Shown one piece after another: positions 18,190 to 26,286 of a stretch of 48,414 nt of DNA (the first letter of the stretch is position 1; the number at the start of each line of letters is the position of its first letter). The DNA is taken from NCBI GenBank assembly GCA_903845215.1, contig CAIMWI010000023.1, forward strand, positions 1 through 48,414, in the 5' to 3' direction. The position numbers and the translations under genes were made by a program. The notes under the pieces were generated by a model that saw only the letters and a program-made list of their open reading frames with translations, ran no database searches and had not been told where the DNA came from. Source of the DNA: an uncultured Rhodobacterales bacterium (lineage in GTDB: Bacteria; Pseudomonadota; Alphaproteobacteria; Rhodobacterales; Rhodobacteraceae).

Positions 18190-18216
18190 GGGGCGGGCTC
18201 CCTCGTTTTTCTCGTG

Positions 18217-18795
18217 TCAGTTTATCGGCTTGGTGGTGGCGGGGGCAAGGGCTGCCTCGGCATCCTCCAGCGAGATTTGGTGGAAAGTGTAGGAAAGGGT
18301 GATCTCGGTGATGTATTTCGCCTCGCGGTCTTGGGCGATGGCGGGGTCGACGTAGAATGTTACGGGCATCTGCACGGTTTGATGCGGTTGCAGAATTTGC
18401 GCGGTAAAGCAGAAACAGGCGATCTTGGTGAAATACCCACCTGCACCGTCCGGCGTGACGTTATAGCTCGCTTGGCCTGCCACGGGCTTGTCGGTCGGGT
18501 TGGTCGCCTCGTAAAACGCCAATCCGGTTTCACCGATGCGCAGTTTCATGCTGGGCTGGGCAGCTTTGAAAACCCACGGCATATCGCGCTCTTTTGAGGC
18601 ATCAAACCGCACCGTTATAAACTGGTCCAAAGGTTGATCCGGCGCCTTTTGCGAGACCGACGTGGTGCCTGCAAACCCTGTTGTGCGACAAAACCAATCA
18701 TAAAATGGCACAGCCGCAAAAGACAGGCTTACCATCACCAGCGCCACCAGCGCCAGCCATCCTGCCGTGCGGTTTTGCGGTGACAGTTTGGCCAT
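18217..18795 (-). CDS. ctaG: Cytochrome c oxidase assembly protein CtaG/Cox11
   Basis: 192 residues: a short cytoplasmic tail, one membrane helix at about 12-31, and a periplasmic copper-binding domain. Conserved cysteines are present: Cys36 in FCRTTGFAGT and the CuB-donor pair Cys127/Cys129 in KIACFCFTAQ. YDWFCRTTG, MPWVFKAAQPSMKLRIGE and MPVTFYVDPAI are classic Cox11 strings. It delivers copper to the CuB centre of subunit I. Its ATG shares a base with the stop codon of the upstream small membrane protein gene. Confidence 0.96.
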   Translation of the reverse strand: MAKLSPQNRTAGWLALVALVMVSLSFAAVPFYDWFCRTTGFAGTTSVSQKAPDQPLDQFITVRFDASKERDMPWVFKAAQPSMKLRIGETGLAFYEATNPTDKPVAGQASYNVTPDGAGGYFTKIACFCFTAQILQPHQTVQMPVTFYVDPAIAQDREAKYITEITLSYTFHQISLEDAEAALAPATTKPIN

Positions 18796-19010
18796 CAGTT
18801 CGTGTCCTTGACCAAAGGCTTGGTTGTGATCGCGGTACCATCGGGGTTCACAGCCCCCTTGCCTTCAATGGCGTGCATCGGGTCGCCATGCGTGACCTTT
18901 TCCACTGTCAACAAGAAGGACAGCAGCACAAAGGCCCCCAAGACCACGCCCACACCCACATTGCGCGACAAGCGGCGACGGTAAATTTCATGTTCGGCCC
19001 GAAGTGCCAT
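18795..19010 (-). CDS. Small membrane protein between ctaB and ctaG (CoxF-like)
   Basis: 71 residues from the ATG at 19010. A GTG one codon upstream is also possible. A charged N-terminus (EHEIYRRRLSRN) is followed by one membrane helix (VGVGVVLGAFVLLSFLLTVEKV) and a short tail. Alphaproteobacterial oxidase operons commonly hold a tiny protein at this place (called CoxF or Orf in Rhodobacter), of uncertain function. One-base stop/start overlaps with ctaB and ctaG suggest tight translational coupling and a role in oxidase assembly. Confidence 0.82.
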   Translation of the reverse strand: MALRAEHEIYRRRLSRNVGVGVVLGAFVLLSFLLTVEKVTHGDPMHAIEGKGAVNPDGTAITTKPLVKDTN

Positions 19011-19957
19011 CACAGTGCCCCATAGCCAAAGCTGTGCAAGCCAGCCTCGACCAAAATTGCGCCAAAAAGAACGAAAAGGTACAAAAGAGAGAACGAAAAC
19101 ACCTTCTTTTCCACCTTGTAGCGGTCGGCCTCGGCCATGGTCTCATCGCGCCGCACGATGCGCCACGCACCCCAGACAAAGCCCGCATTCATCACGATTG
19201 CGGCCGTCAGGTAGACAGGCCCGCCCACCGGCGTGAAAGCCAAGGCCAAGGCGACCGGCACCATCAGCACGGTGTAAACCAAAATGTGCCGCCGTGTCGA
19301 TTTGCGGCCATGCGTTACCGTCAGCATCGGCACGCCCGCATTCGAATAATCTTCTTTCATAAACAAGGCCAAGGCCCAGAAATGCGGTGGCGTCCACATG
19401 AAGATCAGCGCGAACATCAAGAAAGACTCGACCGAGACAGACCCCGTCATCGCCGCCCAGCCCACCATGGGCGGAAAGGCCCCGGCAGCACCGCCAATGA
19501 CAATGTTCTGCGGCGTCAAGCGCTTTAGCCCCATCGAGTAGACGACGACATAAAAGAAGATGGTAAACGCCAACAGGGCTGCGGCCACCCAGTTGGTGGC
19601 CAGCCACAGCATGATCACCGAGGCCACCGACAAGGCCATGCCAAAGCCCAAAGCTTCGCCGGGGGCGATCATGCCTGCGGGGATCGGACGGCGCGCCGTG
19701 CGCTTCATCAGCGCGTCAATATCGGCATCCCACCACATGTTCAGCGCGCCCGAAGCCCCTGCCCCCAAGGCGATAAACAAAATCGCAGTAAAGAACGCGA
19801 CGGGCGGCAAATGCACCGGTGCTGCGATCATGCCCGCCAAGGCGGTGAACACCACCAGCGACATCACGCGCGGCTTTAGCAATTGCACAAAATCGGAAAA
19901 GCCCGGCTCTGCCGCAATTTGGCCACCTAAATCGCCGCTGGACCTGATGTCGGTCAT
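19010..19957 (-). CDS. ctaB: Protoheme IX farnesyltransferase (heme O synthase)
   Basis: 315 residues from the ATG at 19957 (MTDIRSSG). The 43-codon upstream extension is unlikely. A UbiA-family prenyltransferase with about nine membrane helices. The prenyl diphosphate motif NMWWDADIDALMKRT (Asn73, Asp77, Asp81) and RRPIPAG that follows are typical of CtaB/CyoE, as is the second region YSMGLKRLTPQNIVIGG. It adds a farnesyl group to heme B to make heme O for the oxidase. It sits between ctaC and the small CoxF-like gene. Confidence 0.96.
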   Translation of the reverse strand: MTDIRSSGDLGGQIAAEPGFSDFVQLLKPRVMSLVVFTALAGMIAAPVHLPPVAFFTAILFIALGAGASGALNMWWDADIDALMKRTARRPIPAGMIAPGEALGFGMALSVASVIMLWLATNWVAAALLAFTIFFYVVVYSMGLKRLTPQNIVIGGAAGAFPPMVGWAAMTGSVSVESFLMFALIFMWTPPHFWALALFMKEDYSNAGVPMLTVTHGRKSTRRHILVYTVLMVPVALALAFTPVGGPVYLTAAIVMNAGFVWGAWRIVRRDETMAEADRYKVEKKVFSFSLLYLFVLFGAILVEAGLHSFGYGAL

Positions 19958-20037
19958 GGCACTCGCTTTCGTTGCACTCTTAACCACGAAGGCCCTGCAA
20001 GGGCCCCCGCCAATTCCAGCTTCGGCGCAGTGCGCCC

Positions 20038-20880
20038 TTAGTTCGAGGCCAGTTCGTAGTTGCCGCCCTTGGCCTGCTCTAGCCAAGCCGCATAAGCCGC
20101 GTCAGACACAACCTTAACGGCGATGGGCATATAGGCGTGGCCCTGACCGCACAGCGAGGTGCACTGACCAAAATAAACGCCCTCTTGCGTGGCTTTGAAC
20201 CAAGTCTCGCCCAAGCGGCCCGGCACAGCCGAATGCATGACGGCAAAAGCAGGCACAGCCCAAGCATGGATCACATCCGCGCCCGTCATTTCAACTTTGA
20301 TCACCTTGTTCACCGGCACAACCATGGCATTGTCCACGGCCAACAGATAATCGGACTCGGCATAGCCGGCGGCAACCAAGTCTTTCTTTTCCAGCATCAC
20401 CGAATCGAACGCCACATCTGCATCTGGATAAGCATAAGACCAGTACCACTGGTTGCCGGTGACTTTCACCGTGACATCGGCGGGCGGGATTTCCACCTGA
20501 TCAAACAAGGCGGGCAAAGAGAACGACCCGATAAAGACCAAAACCAGCACGGGCACCAATGTCCACAAAATCTCGACCGGTGTGTTGTGGGTGAACTTGG
20601 CCGGTACCGGATTGCGCTTGGCGTTAAAGCGCACGATCACATACAGCATCAGCAAACAGACAAAAATTGTGATGGCTGTGATGATCCACATCACCAGGCC
20701 TTCCAGCGCTTGGGCTTGAACAGCCACGGTCGAAGAGGCCGGCTGAAAGCCCATTTTACCTTGCTCAGGCACGCCGATTTTTGGCAGCGCTTGGCCAAAG
20801 GCAAAGCTTGTCAGCGTCAGGTTTGCCATAAACGCCAGCGCCAAAGTCGTAACACCGCGAATGGGGGTCAGAAGAGCCAT
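20038..20880 (-). CDS. ctaC: Cytochrome c oxidase subunit II (unusual CuA motif)
   Basis: 280 residues from the ATG at 20880. Signal peptide about 1-30, two membrane helices (about 62-85 and 104-124), then the periplasmic CuA domain with the aromatic patch NQWYWSYAYPD (143-153). The CuA ligands His205, Cys240, Cys244, His248 and Met251 are all present at normal spacing. However, the loop reads C-T-S-L-C, so the usual Glu (bovine Glu198, C-S-E-x-C) is Ser242. The upstream K-x-D-A-x-PGR segment reads MHSAVPGR, losing the usual Lys and Asp as well. Glu198 normally supplies its carbonyl to CuA and its side chain to the Mg/Mn site. First gene of the oxidase run. Confidence 0.96.
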   Translation of the reverse strand: MALLTPIRGVTTLALAFMANLTLTSFAFGQALPKIGVPEQGKMGFQPASSTVAVQAQALEGLVMWIITAITIFVCLLMLYVIVRFNAKRNPVPAKFTHNTPVEILWTLVPVLVLVFIGSFSLPALFDQVEIPPADVTVKVTGNQWYWSYAYPDADVAFDSVMLEKKDLVAAGYAESDYLLAVDNAMVVPVNKVIKVEMTGADVIHAWAVPAFAVMHSAVPGRLGETWFKATQEGVYFGQCTSLCGQGHAYMPIAVKVVSDAAYAAWLEQAKGGNYELASN

Positions 20881-21173
20881 GTTCAATTCCCGTGACTGGG
20901 CGGCCGTTTTGCCGCTTGTTCGATCCCACCCAACTTGAGCAGAATCCGGTTGGTTATGACGGCCCTGAAACCATATTCAGCGCGCCACGACAAGAGAAAC
21001 CGCGCAGGATCAGAGGGGATAACGCCGCGATCTGCCGCCTTTTTTTGGAACTTTTGCGTGAGCTGCCTGATTTTGGGGGTTGGCTGGGCCCGACGGATCA
21101 CAAAACCCCCAGCCCGTCTTGCGGGTAGGCCCGCCGAAGCCTAGGTTCTGCCCAACACATAGAAAGCCCCCAA
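20881..21173. promoter_or_regulatory. Divergent promoter region ctaC / tldD
   Basis: 293 bases between the divergent starts of ctaC (minus) and tldD (plus), the largest gap in the window. It must hold both promoters. I see no clear sigma-70 boxes, no FNR-type TTGAT-N4-ATCAA and no convincing ORF. A long-range pairing GGGGGTT/AACCCCC near 21073-21110 is possible but weak. Confidence 0.4.
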
Positions 21174-22607
21174 ATGCCCGATCGCCAATCTGACGCCCCC
21201 TTCCGCCCGTTTGAAACCCACCTTGACGAAGCCGTGGCCCTGCGCATTTTGCGCGATGCCACGGCGGGGGCCGATGACGGCGAGCTTTTTTTGGAACGCC
21301 GCCGGTCTGAATCCATTGTGCTGGATGATCGCCGCATCAAAACCGCAAGCTATGATGCCTCGGAAGGGTTTGGTCTGCGTGCGGTGCGCGGTGAAGTGGC
21401 AGGCTATGCCCATGCGACTGAGATAAGCGAAAAGGCCATGATCCGCGCCGCAGAAACCGCGCGTTTGGCCGTGGGCGACGGCGGCGGTGTCATGGCTCCG
21501 CCGCCCAAGGGCACCAATGCGCGCCTGTACGGCGACGCGGATCCAATGGCTGATGCGCTTTTTGCCGCCAAGATCGACATTCTCAAAGAGATCGACGCCT
21601 ACGCCCGCGCGCTGGACCCGCGGGTGATTCAAGTCTCGGCCACTTTATCGGCAGGCCTGCAAGAGGTCGAGATATTGCGCCCGGAAGGCTTGCGCCTGTC
21701 AGATATCCGCCCCATGGCGCGGTTGAATGTGTCGGTGGTGGTTGAAGAGAACGGCAAGCGCGACCAAGGCGGCACGGGCGGCGGCGGGCGGCATGGGCTG
21801 GCGCAACTGCTAGAACCTGCCTTTTGGCAAGCCCAACTGCGTGAGGCGCTGCGCATTGCTTTGGTTAACCTGCACGCTGAACCTGCGCCCGCAGGCATGA
21901 TGGATGTGGTCTTGGGGCCAGGCTGGCCCGGCATTTTGCTGCATGAAGCCATTGGCCACGGGCTAGAGGGTGACTTTAACCGCAAGAAAACCTCGGCCTT
22001 TTCTGGCCTTATGGGCCAAAGAATCGCAGCCCAAGGGGTGACGGTGCTGGATGACGGCACAATCCCCAACCGGCGCGGATCCCTATCGGTTGATGACGAG
22101 GGCACGCCCTCGGCGCGCAACGTGTTGATCGAGGACGGGATTTTGGTGGGCTTCATGCAAGACCGCCAGAATGCCCGCCTCATGGGGGTGGCTGCCACCG
22201 GAAACGGGCGGCGCGAAAGCTTTGCCCATATTCCGATGCCGCGCATGACGAACACCTATATGCTCTCTGGCCAAGACAGCCCGCAAGACATTGTGGCCAG
22301 CCTGAAAGACGGGATTTATGCCGTAGGCTTTGGCGGCGGGCAGGTCGATATCACCAATGGCAAATTCGTCTTCAGCTGCACCGAGGCCTACCGCGTGAAG
22401 AACGGTGTGATCGGCGCGCCCGTCAAAGGGGCAACATTGATCGGTGACGGGGCGACCGCACTCAAACACATCCGCGCCATTGGCAACGATTTGCAGATGG
22501 ACCCGGGGATTGGAAGTTGCGGGAAGGCGGGCCAATATGTGCCAGTGGGGGTGGGCCAACCCACTTTGCTGATCGGTGGTCTGACGGTGGGCGGATCGGC
22601 CAGTTAG
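21174..22607 (+). CDS. tldD: Metalloprotease TldD
   Basis: 477 residues, the usual length of TldD (about 480). The zinc motif HEAIGHGLEGD is at residues 257-267 (His257, Glu258, His262), and SRSV-like TGNGRRESFAHIPMPRMTN and the C-terminal GSCGKAGQ follow the family. TldD pairs with TldE/PmbA to form a cytoplasmic protease that processes peptides such as microcin B17 precursors and acts on some antitoxins. tldE is not in the window. ATG start. Directly convergent with tex across the hairpin-repeat cluster. Confidence 0.96.
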   Translation: MPDRQSDAPFRPFETHLDEAVALRILRDATAGADDGELFLERRRSESIVLDDRRIKTASYDASEGFGLRAVRGEVAGYAHATEISEKAMIRAAETARLAVGDGGGVMAPPPKGTNARLYGDADPMADALFAAKIDILKEIDAYARALDPRVIQVSATLSAGLQEVEILRPEGLRLSDIRPMARLNVSVVVEENGKRDQGGTGGGGRHGLAQLLEPAFWQAQLREALRIALVNLHAEPAPAGMMDVVLGPGWPGILLHEAIGHGLEGDFNRKKTSAFSGLMGQRIAAQGVTVLDDGTIPNRRGSLSVDDEGTPSARNVLIEDGILVGFMQDRQNARLMGVAATGNGRRESFAHIPMPRMTNTYMLSGQDSPQDIVASLKDGIYAVGFGGGQVDITNGKFVFSCTEAYRVKNGVIGAPVKGATLIGDGATALKHIRAIGNDLQMDPGIGSCGKAGQYVPVGVGQPTLLIGGLTVGGSAS

Positions 22608-22642
22608 GCCGTTGCGTTCGCTTAGAAAAACGCCTTGGCCAC

Positions 22643-22772
22643 GAATTTTCTGCGAAAATTCCCCTTCGACGCCGAGGTCTTTTCGATCTGAATTTTCGCA
22701 GAAAATTCGGGACTTGGACTTGAATTTTCGCAGAAAATTCGGGACTTGGACTTGAATTTTCGCAGAAAATTC
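22643..22772. repeat. Cluster of four 19-base hairpin repeats between tldD and tex
   Basis: GAATTTTCGCAGAAAATTC occurs at 22690-22708, 22722-22740 and 22754-22772, exactly 32 bases apart, with the spacer GGGACTTGGACTT repeated between them. Its reverse complement GAATTTTCTGCGAAAATTC lies at 22643-22661. Each unit is an 8-bp perfect inverted repeat (GAATTTTC/GAAAATTC) around 3 bases and so can fold on either strand. Its place between two convergent stop codons suggests bidirectional termination or a small repeat family. The tex 3' end carries a similar string, GCGAAAATTTCCCCTTC (about 22795-22811). Confidence 0.8.
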
Positions 22773-22786
22773 GGGGCAAGTGACCT

Positions 22787-25090
22787 TTAGCTGCGCGAAA
22801 ATTTCCCCTTCAGGGCCTCGGCAAAAGCGCCGCTGGCCGGGGCCTGTTGCGGGGCGGCTGTCATCGGCCCGGGCTTAGCCTTGGGCGGGGGCGTGCCACG
22901 CTCGCGCACCATCTCACGCGCCTCAGCACTGTCTTTTTTCATCGTCAAGGCGATGCGTTTGCGCGCCACGTCCACCTCGACCACGCGCACCTGCACCACA
23001 TCGCCGGCTTTCACCACCTCGTGCGGGTCTTTGACGAATTTATCGGCCAATTGGCTGACATGCACCAAACCGTCCTGATGCACGCCGATGTCAACAAAGG
23101 CCCCAAAGGCTGCAACATTGGTCACTGTGCCTTCCAAAAGCATCCCCACGCGCAGGTCTTTGATCTCATTCACCCCATCGGCAAAACTGGCAGTTTTGAA
23201 TTCCGGTCGCGGGTCGCGGCCGGGTTTTTCCAACTCGGCCAGAATATCCTTGACCGTGGGCAGACCAAAGCGCGCATCGACAAAGCGCTGTGGGTCCAGC
23301 CGCGCCAAAGTGGCCGCATCGCCCATCAATGCGCGAATATCACGGCCCGAGGCGGCAACAATCTTGCGCACCACCACATAAGCTTCAGGATGCACAGACG
23401 AGGCATCCAAAGGCTCGTCCCCATTCCTGATGCGCAAGAAGCCTGCCGCCTGTTCGTAGGCTTTGGGCCCCAAACGCGCCACTTTTAGCAGGTCTTGGCG
23501 CGTCTGAAACGGGCCATGGGCCTCGCGGTGGGCCACGATGGCCGCACCCAACCCCGCGCCAAGGCCCGAGACTTGGGCCAACAACGGGGAAGACGCGGTG
23601 TTCAAATCCACCCCAACCGCGTTTACGGCATCTTCCACCACCTCGGCCAAACTGCGCCCTAGGCGGCTTTGGTCGACATCGTGCTGATACTGGCCCACGC
23701 CGATCGCCTTGGGTTCGATCTTGACCAGTTCGGCCAAGGGGTCTTGCAAGCGCCGCGCGATGCTGACAGCCCCGCGCAATGACACGTCCAGATCGGGAAA
23801 TTCTTTCGCCGCCAGTTCTGAGGCCGAATAAACCGAGGCCCCCGCTTCCGACACAATCACCTTGACCGGCTTGTCGCCCGACAAAACCGCCAGCAGATCG
23901 GCCACCATCTTTTCGGTTTCGCGGCTCGCCGTGCCATTGCCGATGGCAATCAGTTTGACACCGTGCGCCGCAATCAACCGCGCAAGGCTGGCTTGGGCGG
24001 CGCGCATTTCGTTCTTGGGCTGGAAGGGATAGACGGTATCGGTGGCCAGCACCTTGCCCGTGGCATCAATCACCGCGACCTTCACACCGGTGCGAATGCC
24101 CGGATCAAGGCCCATAGTGGCCTTGCCCCCTGCTGGCGCTGCCAAAAGCAAGTCTTTCATATTGCGCGCAAAAATGCGGATGGCCTCGGTTTCCGAACGC
24201 GCCCGCATCTCGGCCATCAAGTCCAGTGTCAAGCTGGTGCGCAGTTTGACCCGCCACGCCCAAGCGGCCGCCTCGCGCAACCACCTGTCGCCCAATCCCT
24301 GACCGCCCGCGCCAAGAACTGCGGCACAGGCGCGTTCTGCGGGGCTTTCGCCTTTGGCGGCATCGGCATCAATGGCCAGATCCAGCGCCAAAAACCCCTC
24401 GTTTTGGCCGCGCAACATGGCCAGCACGCGGTGTGACGGGGCTGTGGCCCAAGGTTCCAGATGGCTAAAATAGTCCGAAAACTTGGCACCTTCGGTCTCT
24501 TTACCGGAAACGACCTTGGCGGACAGCTGGCCCACCTGTTTCATATGGCCCCGCAGACGGCCCAAAAGCTCGGCGTTTTCGCTCAAGCCCTCCGCCAGAA
24601 TATCGCGCGCGCCCTCTAGCGCGGTTTTGGCATCGGGCACGGCATCGTTGACAAATCCCAAGGCCAAATCCTGCGGGTTGGCACTGCGTTGTGCCACAAT
24701 GCCATCGTATAGCCCCTGCAACCCCAATTCCCGCGCCATCATCGCCTTAGAGCGGCGCTTGGGCTTGTAGGGCAGGTACAAATCCTCCAACTCGGCCTTG
24801 GTGGTGGCCCCCGCTATGGCCTGCGCCAAACCTTCGGTCAGTTTGCCCTGCCCTTCGATCGAACTGGCAATCGCCCCGCGCCTGTCTTCCAAGTCGCGCA
24901 GATAGACCAAACGCTCGGCCAAAGTGCGCAACTGCGTGTCATCCAAGCCGCCGGTTGCCTCTTTGCGATAGCGCGCGATGAAGGGCACGGTGGACCCGGC
25001 ATCCAGCAACGACACCGCCGCCTGCACCTGCCCGCTGGATGCACCAATTTCAGCGGCAATGATCTGGTCAATCGGGCGCGGGCGGGCCAT
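22787..25090 (-). CDS. tex: Tex-family RNA-binding transcription accessory protein
   Basis: 767 residues from the ATG at 25090, which has GGAG seven bases upstream. Earlier codons are not conserved. Order of domains: Tex N-terminal helical part ([20 protein letters not shown] near 41-60), the YqgF/RNase H-like fold ([17 protein letters not shown]), helix-hairpin-helix region ([20 protein letters not shown]), then a C-terminal S1 RNA-binding domain ([20 protein letters not shown]). Tex affects transcription in Bordetella and Pseudomonas and binds nucleic acid. The tail after S1 is Pro/Ala-rich. Single gene, divergent from iolE. Confidence 0.95.
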   Translation of the reverse strand: MARPRPIDQIIAAEIGASSGQVQAAVSLLDAGSTVPFIARYRKEATGGLDDTQLRTLAERLVYLRDLEDRRGAIASSIEGQGKLTEGLAQAIAGATTKAELEDLYLPYKPKRRSKAMMARELGLQGLYDGIVAQRSANPQDLALGFVNDAVPDAKTALEGARDILAEGLSENAELLGRLRGHMKQVGQLSAKVVSGKETEGAKFSDYFSHLEPWATAPSHRVLAMLRGQNEGFLALDLAIDADAAKGESPAERACAAVLGAGGQGLGDRWLREAAAWAWRVKLRTSLTLDLMAEMRARSETEAIRIFARNMKDLLLAAPAGGKATMGLDPGIRTGVKVAVIDATGKVLATDTVYPFQPKNEMRAAQASLARLIAAHGVKLIAIGNGTASRETEKMVADLLAVLSGDKPVKVIVSEAGASVYSASELAAKEFPDLDVSLRGAVSIARRLQDPLAELVKIEPKAIGVGQYQHDVDQSRLGRSLAEVVEDAVNAVGVDLNTASSPLLAQVSGLGAGLGAAIVAHREAHGPFQTRQDLLKVARLGPKAYEQAAGFLRIRNGDEPLDASSVHPEAYVVVRKIVAASGRDIRALMGDAATLARLDPQRFVDARFGLPTVKDILAELEKPGRDPRPEFKTASFADGVNEIKDLRVGMLLEGTVTNVAAFGAFVDIGVHQDGLVHVSQLADKFVKDPHEVVKAGDVVQVRVVEVDVARKRIALTMKKDSAEAREMVRERGTPPPKAKPGPMTAAPQQAPASGAFAEALKGKFSRS

Positions 25091-25157
25091 GGGAATCTCC
25101 TGCAAGGTAAAGCGCGACCATAGGGGCGCGGGCCCAAGCCGCAAGCGGGAATTGGCC

Positions 25158-25179
25158 GTGACACATCTGTGACACATCC
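25158..25179. repeat. Tandem 11-base repeat upstream of tex
   Basis: GTGACACATCT is followed at once by GTGACACATCC, 68 bases before the tex ATG in the divergent tex/iolE spacer. The one-turn spacing could place two protein subunits on the same face of DNA. No known site is recognised. Confidence 0.35.
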
Positions 25180-25186
25180 CGCCGTT

Positions 25187-25206
25187 TTTGGAATTTTCAT
25201 TCCAAA
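25187..25206 (+). promoter_or_regulatory. IolR-like operator (GGAA-N6-TTCC palindrome) before iolE
   Basis: TTTGGAAT-TTTC-ATTCCAAA is a perfect 8-bp inverted repeat 62 bases before the iolE ATG. Its core GGAA-TTTTCA-TTCC matches the GGAA-N6-TTCC motif I recall for the RpiR-family inositol repressor IolR of Sinorhizobium meliloti. No iolR gene is in the window, so the regulator would be encoded elsewhere. Confidence 0.55.
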
Positions 25207-25268
25207 CCCCTTGTCCGAAGCGGGCAGATTGGCTAGGTCAAGGCCATACAAAACCAAAGGGTGCTGCG

Positions 25269-26174
25269 ATGCTAAAGGCCAAACTGGGGATTTCCCCGAT
25301 CTGCTGGTGGAACGACGATCTGGTCGAACTGTCTGACGATGTCAGCTTGGAAGAATGCCTGCGTCAGGCAGCACAGGCGGGATACACCGGCATGGAAACC
25401 GGGCGCCGTTTTCCGATGACCATGGCCGAACTTGGGCCGATCCTGACGAAATACGGCATTTCGGTGTGCGGCGGCTGGTTTTCCGGCACCGTGCTAGAGG
25501 GCGATCTGGAAGAGAACAAAGACCGCATCCGCGCCCAGATGGATCTGTTTATCGCGGCCAAAGCGCCGTGCATTGTTTACGGCGAAGTGGCACGCTCGGT
25601 CCAAGGCGACCGCTCTAAGCCTTTGGCCAGCAAGCCCAAGCTGGATGAAGACCAGATCAAGACCTATGCCCGCAACATGACCGCATTTGGCGAATGGTGC
25701 GCCGAACAGGGCATGCCGCTATCCTACCATCACCACATGGCTGCCGTGATCGAAACCGAAGCCGAGCTTGACCTGTTTATGAAACATTCTGGCGCGGGTA
25801 TTCCTTTGCTGTTTGACGCGGGCCATCTGGCCTTTGCCGGCGGCGATGTGCTGCGCGCCATCGACAATCACCATGCCCGCATCACCCATGTGCACACCAA
25901 AGACGTGCGGATGCAGGTGATCAACGCCCTTGATCGGTCAAAGGACAGCTTCCTTGACGCCGTGGTGAAGGGGGCCTTCACTGTGCCCGGCGATGGATCT
26001 TTGGATTTCGAGGCGATTGTCAAACGCCTTGCGAGCTATGGCTACGAGGGCTGGTTTGTGGTCGAAGCCGAGCAAGACCCCAAAAAAGCCCCGCCGCTGG
26101 AATGGTCAACCAAGGGCAACAAGGAACTGCACCGCGTGATGGCGGCGGCGGGCTATCAGGTGGTGGCAGCCTAA
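25269..26174 (+). CDS. iolE: Inosose dehydratase (myo-inosose-2 dehydratase)
   Basis: 301 residues from the ATG at 25269. The extra 27 codons upstream run through the palindrome and are not used. A TIM-barrel xylose-isomerase-like (AP endonuclease 2 fold) protein. KLGISPICWWNDDL, VSLEECLRQA, GYTGMETGRRFPM and SYHHHMAAVIE are characteristic of IolE, and GHLAFAGGD plus THVHTKDVR carry the metal-binding residues. It dehydrates 2-keto-myo-inositol in inositol breakdown. The rest of the iol pathway is not here: its neighbours are tex and the xylose genes. Relatedness to other sugar isomerase/epimerases makes the substrate slightly uncertain. Confidence 0.88.
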   Translation: MLKAKLGISPICWWNDDLVELSDDVSLEECLRQAAQAGYTGMETGRRFPMTMAELGPILTKYGISVCGGWFSGTVLEGDLEENKDRIRAQMDLFIAAKAPCIVYGEVARSVQGDRSKPLASKPKLDEDQIKTYARNMTAFGEWCAEQGMPLSYHHHMAAVIETEAELDLFMKHSGAGIPLLFDAGHLAFAGGDVLRAIDNHHARITHVHTKDVRMQVINALDRSKDSFLDAVVKGAFTVPGDGSLDFEAIVKRLASYGYEGWFVVEAEQDPKKAPPLEWSTKGNKELHRVMAAAGYQVVAA

Positions 26175-26186
26175 AACCCGCCCCCC

Positions 26187-26241
26187 CTTCATCTTGGCAA
26201 AAATACTCCACGGGAGGTCTGGAGGGTGTGAAACCCTCCAG
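26187..26241 (-). repeat. 3'-end element, copy G (downstream of the ROK repressor gene)
   Basis: Minus strand after the ROK stop: hairpin CTGGAGGGT-TTCAC-ACCCTCCAG (26219-26241), then CTCCCGTGGAGTATTTTTG and CCAAGATGAAGGGGGG (26187-26211). Compared with copies D and F the stem has changed base pairs but still pairs perfectly, and the loop TTCAC is unchanged. Confidence 0.65.
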
Positions 26242-26286
26242 CCTGCAGCAAGGCGGCCTTGGGCTTTGCGCTGAGCGCCAATGCCG

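Noticed and set aside
22643-22772. CRISPR array
   Set aside because: The spacers between the units are themselves identical, the units are short palindromes, and no cas genes are near.
22462-22779. Short repetitive minus-strand open frame across the hairpin array
   Set aside because: The repeats are palindromic, so any frame gives repeated peptides. No ribosome site or domain.
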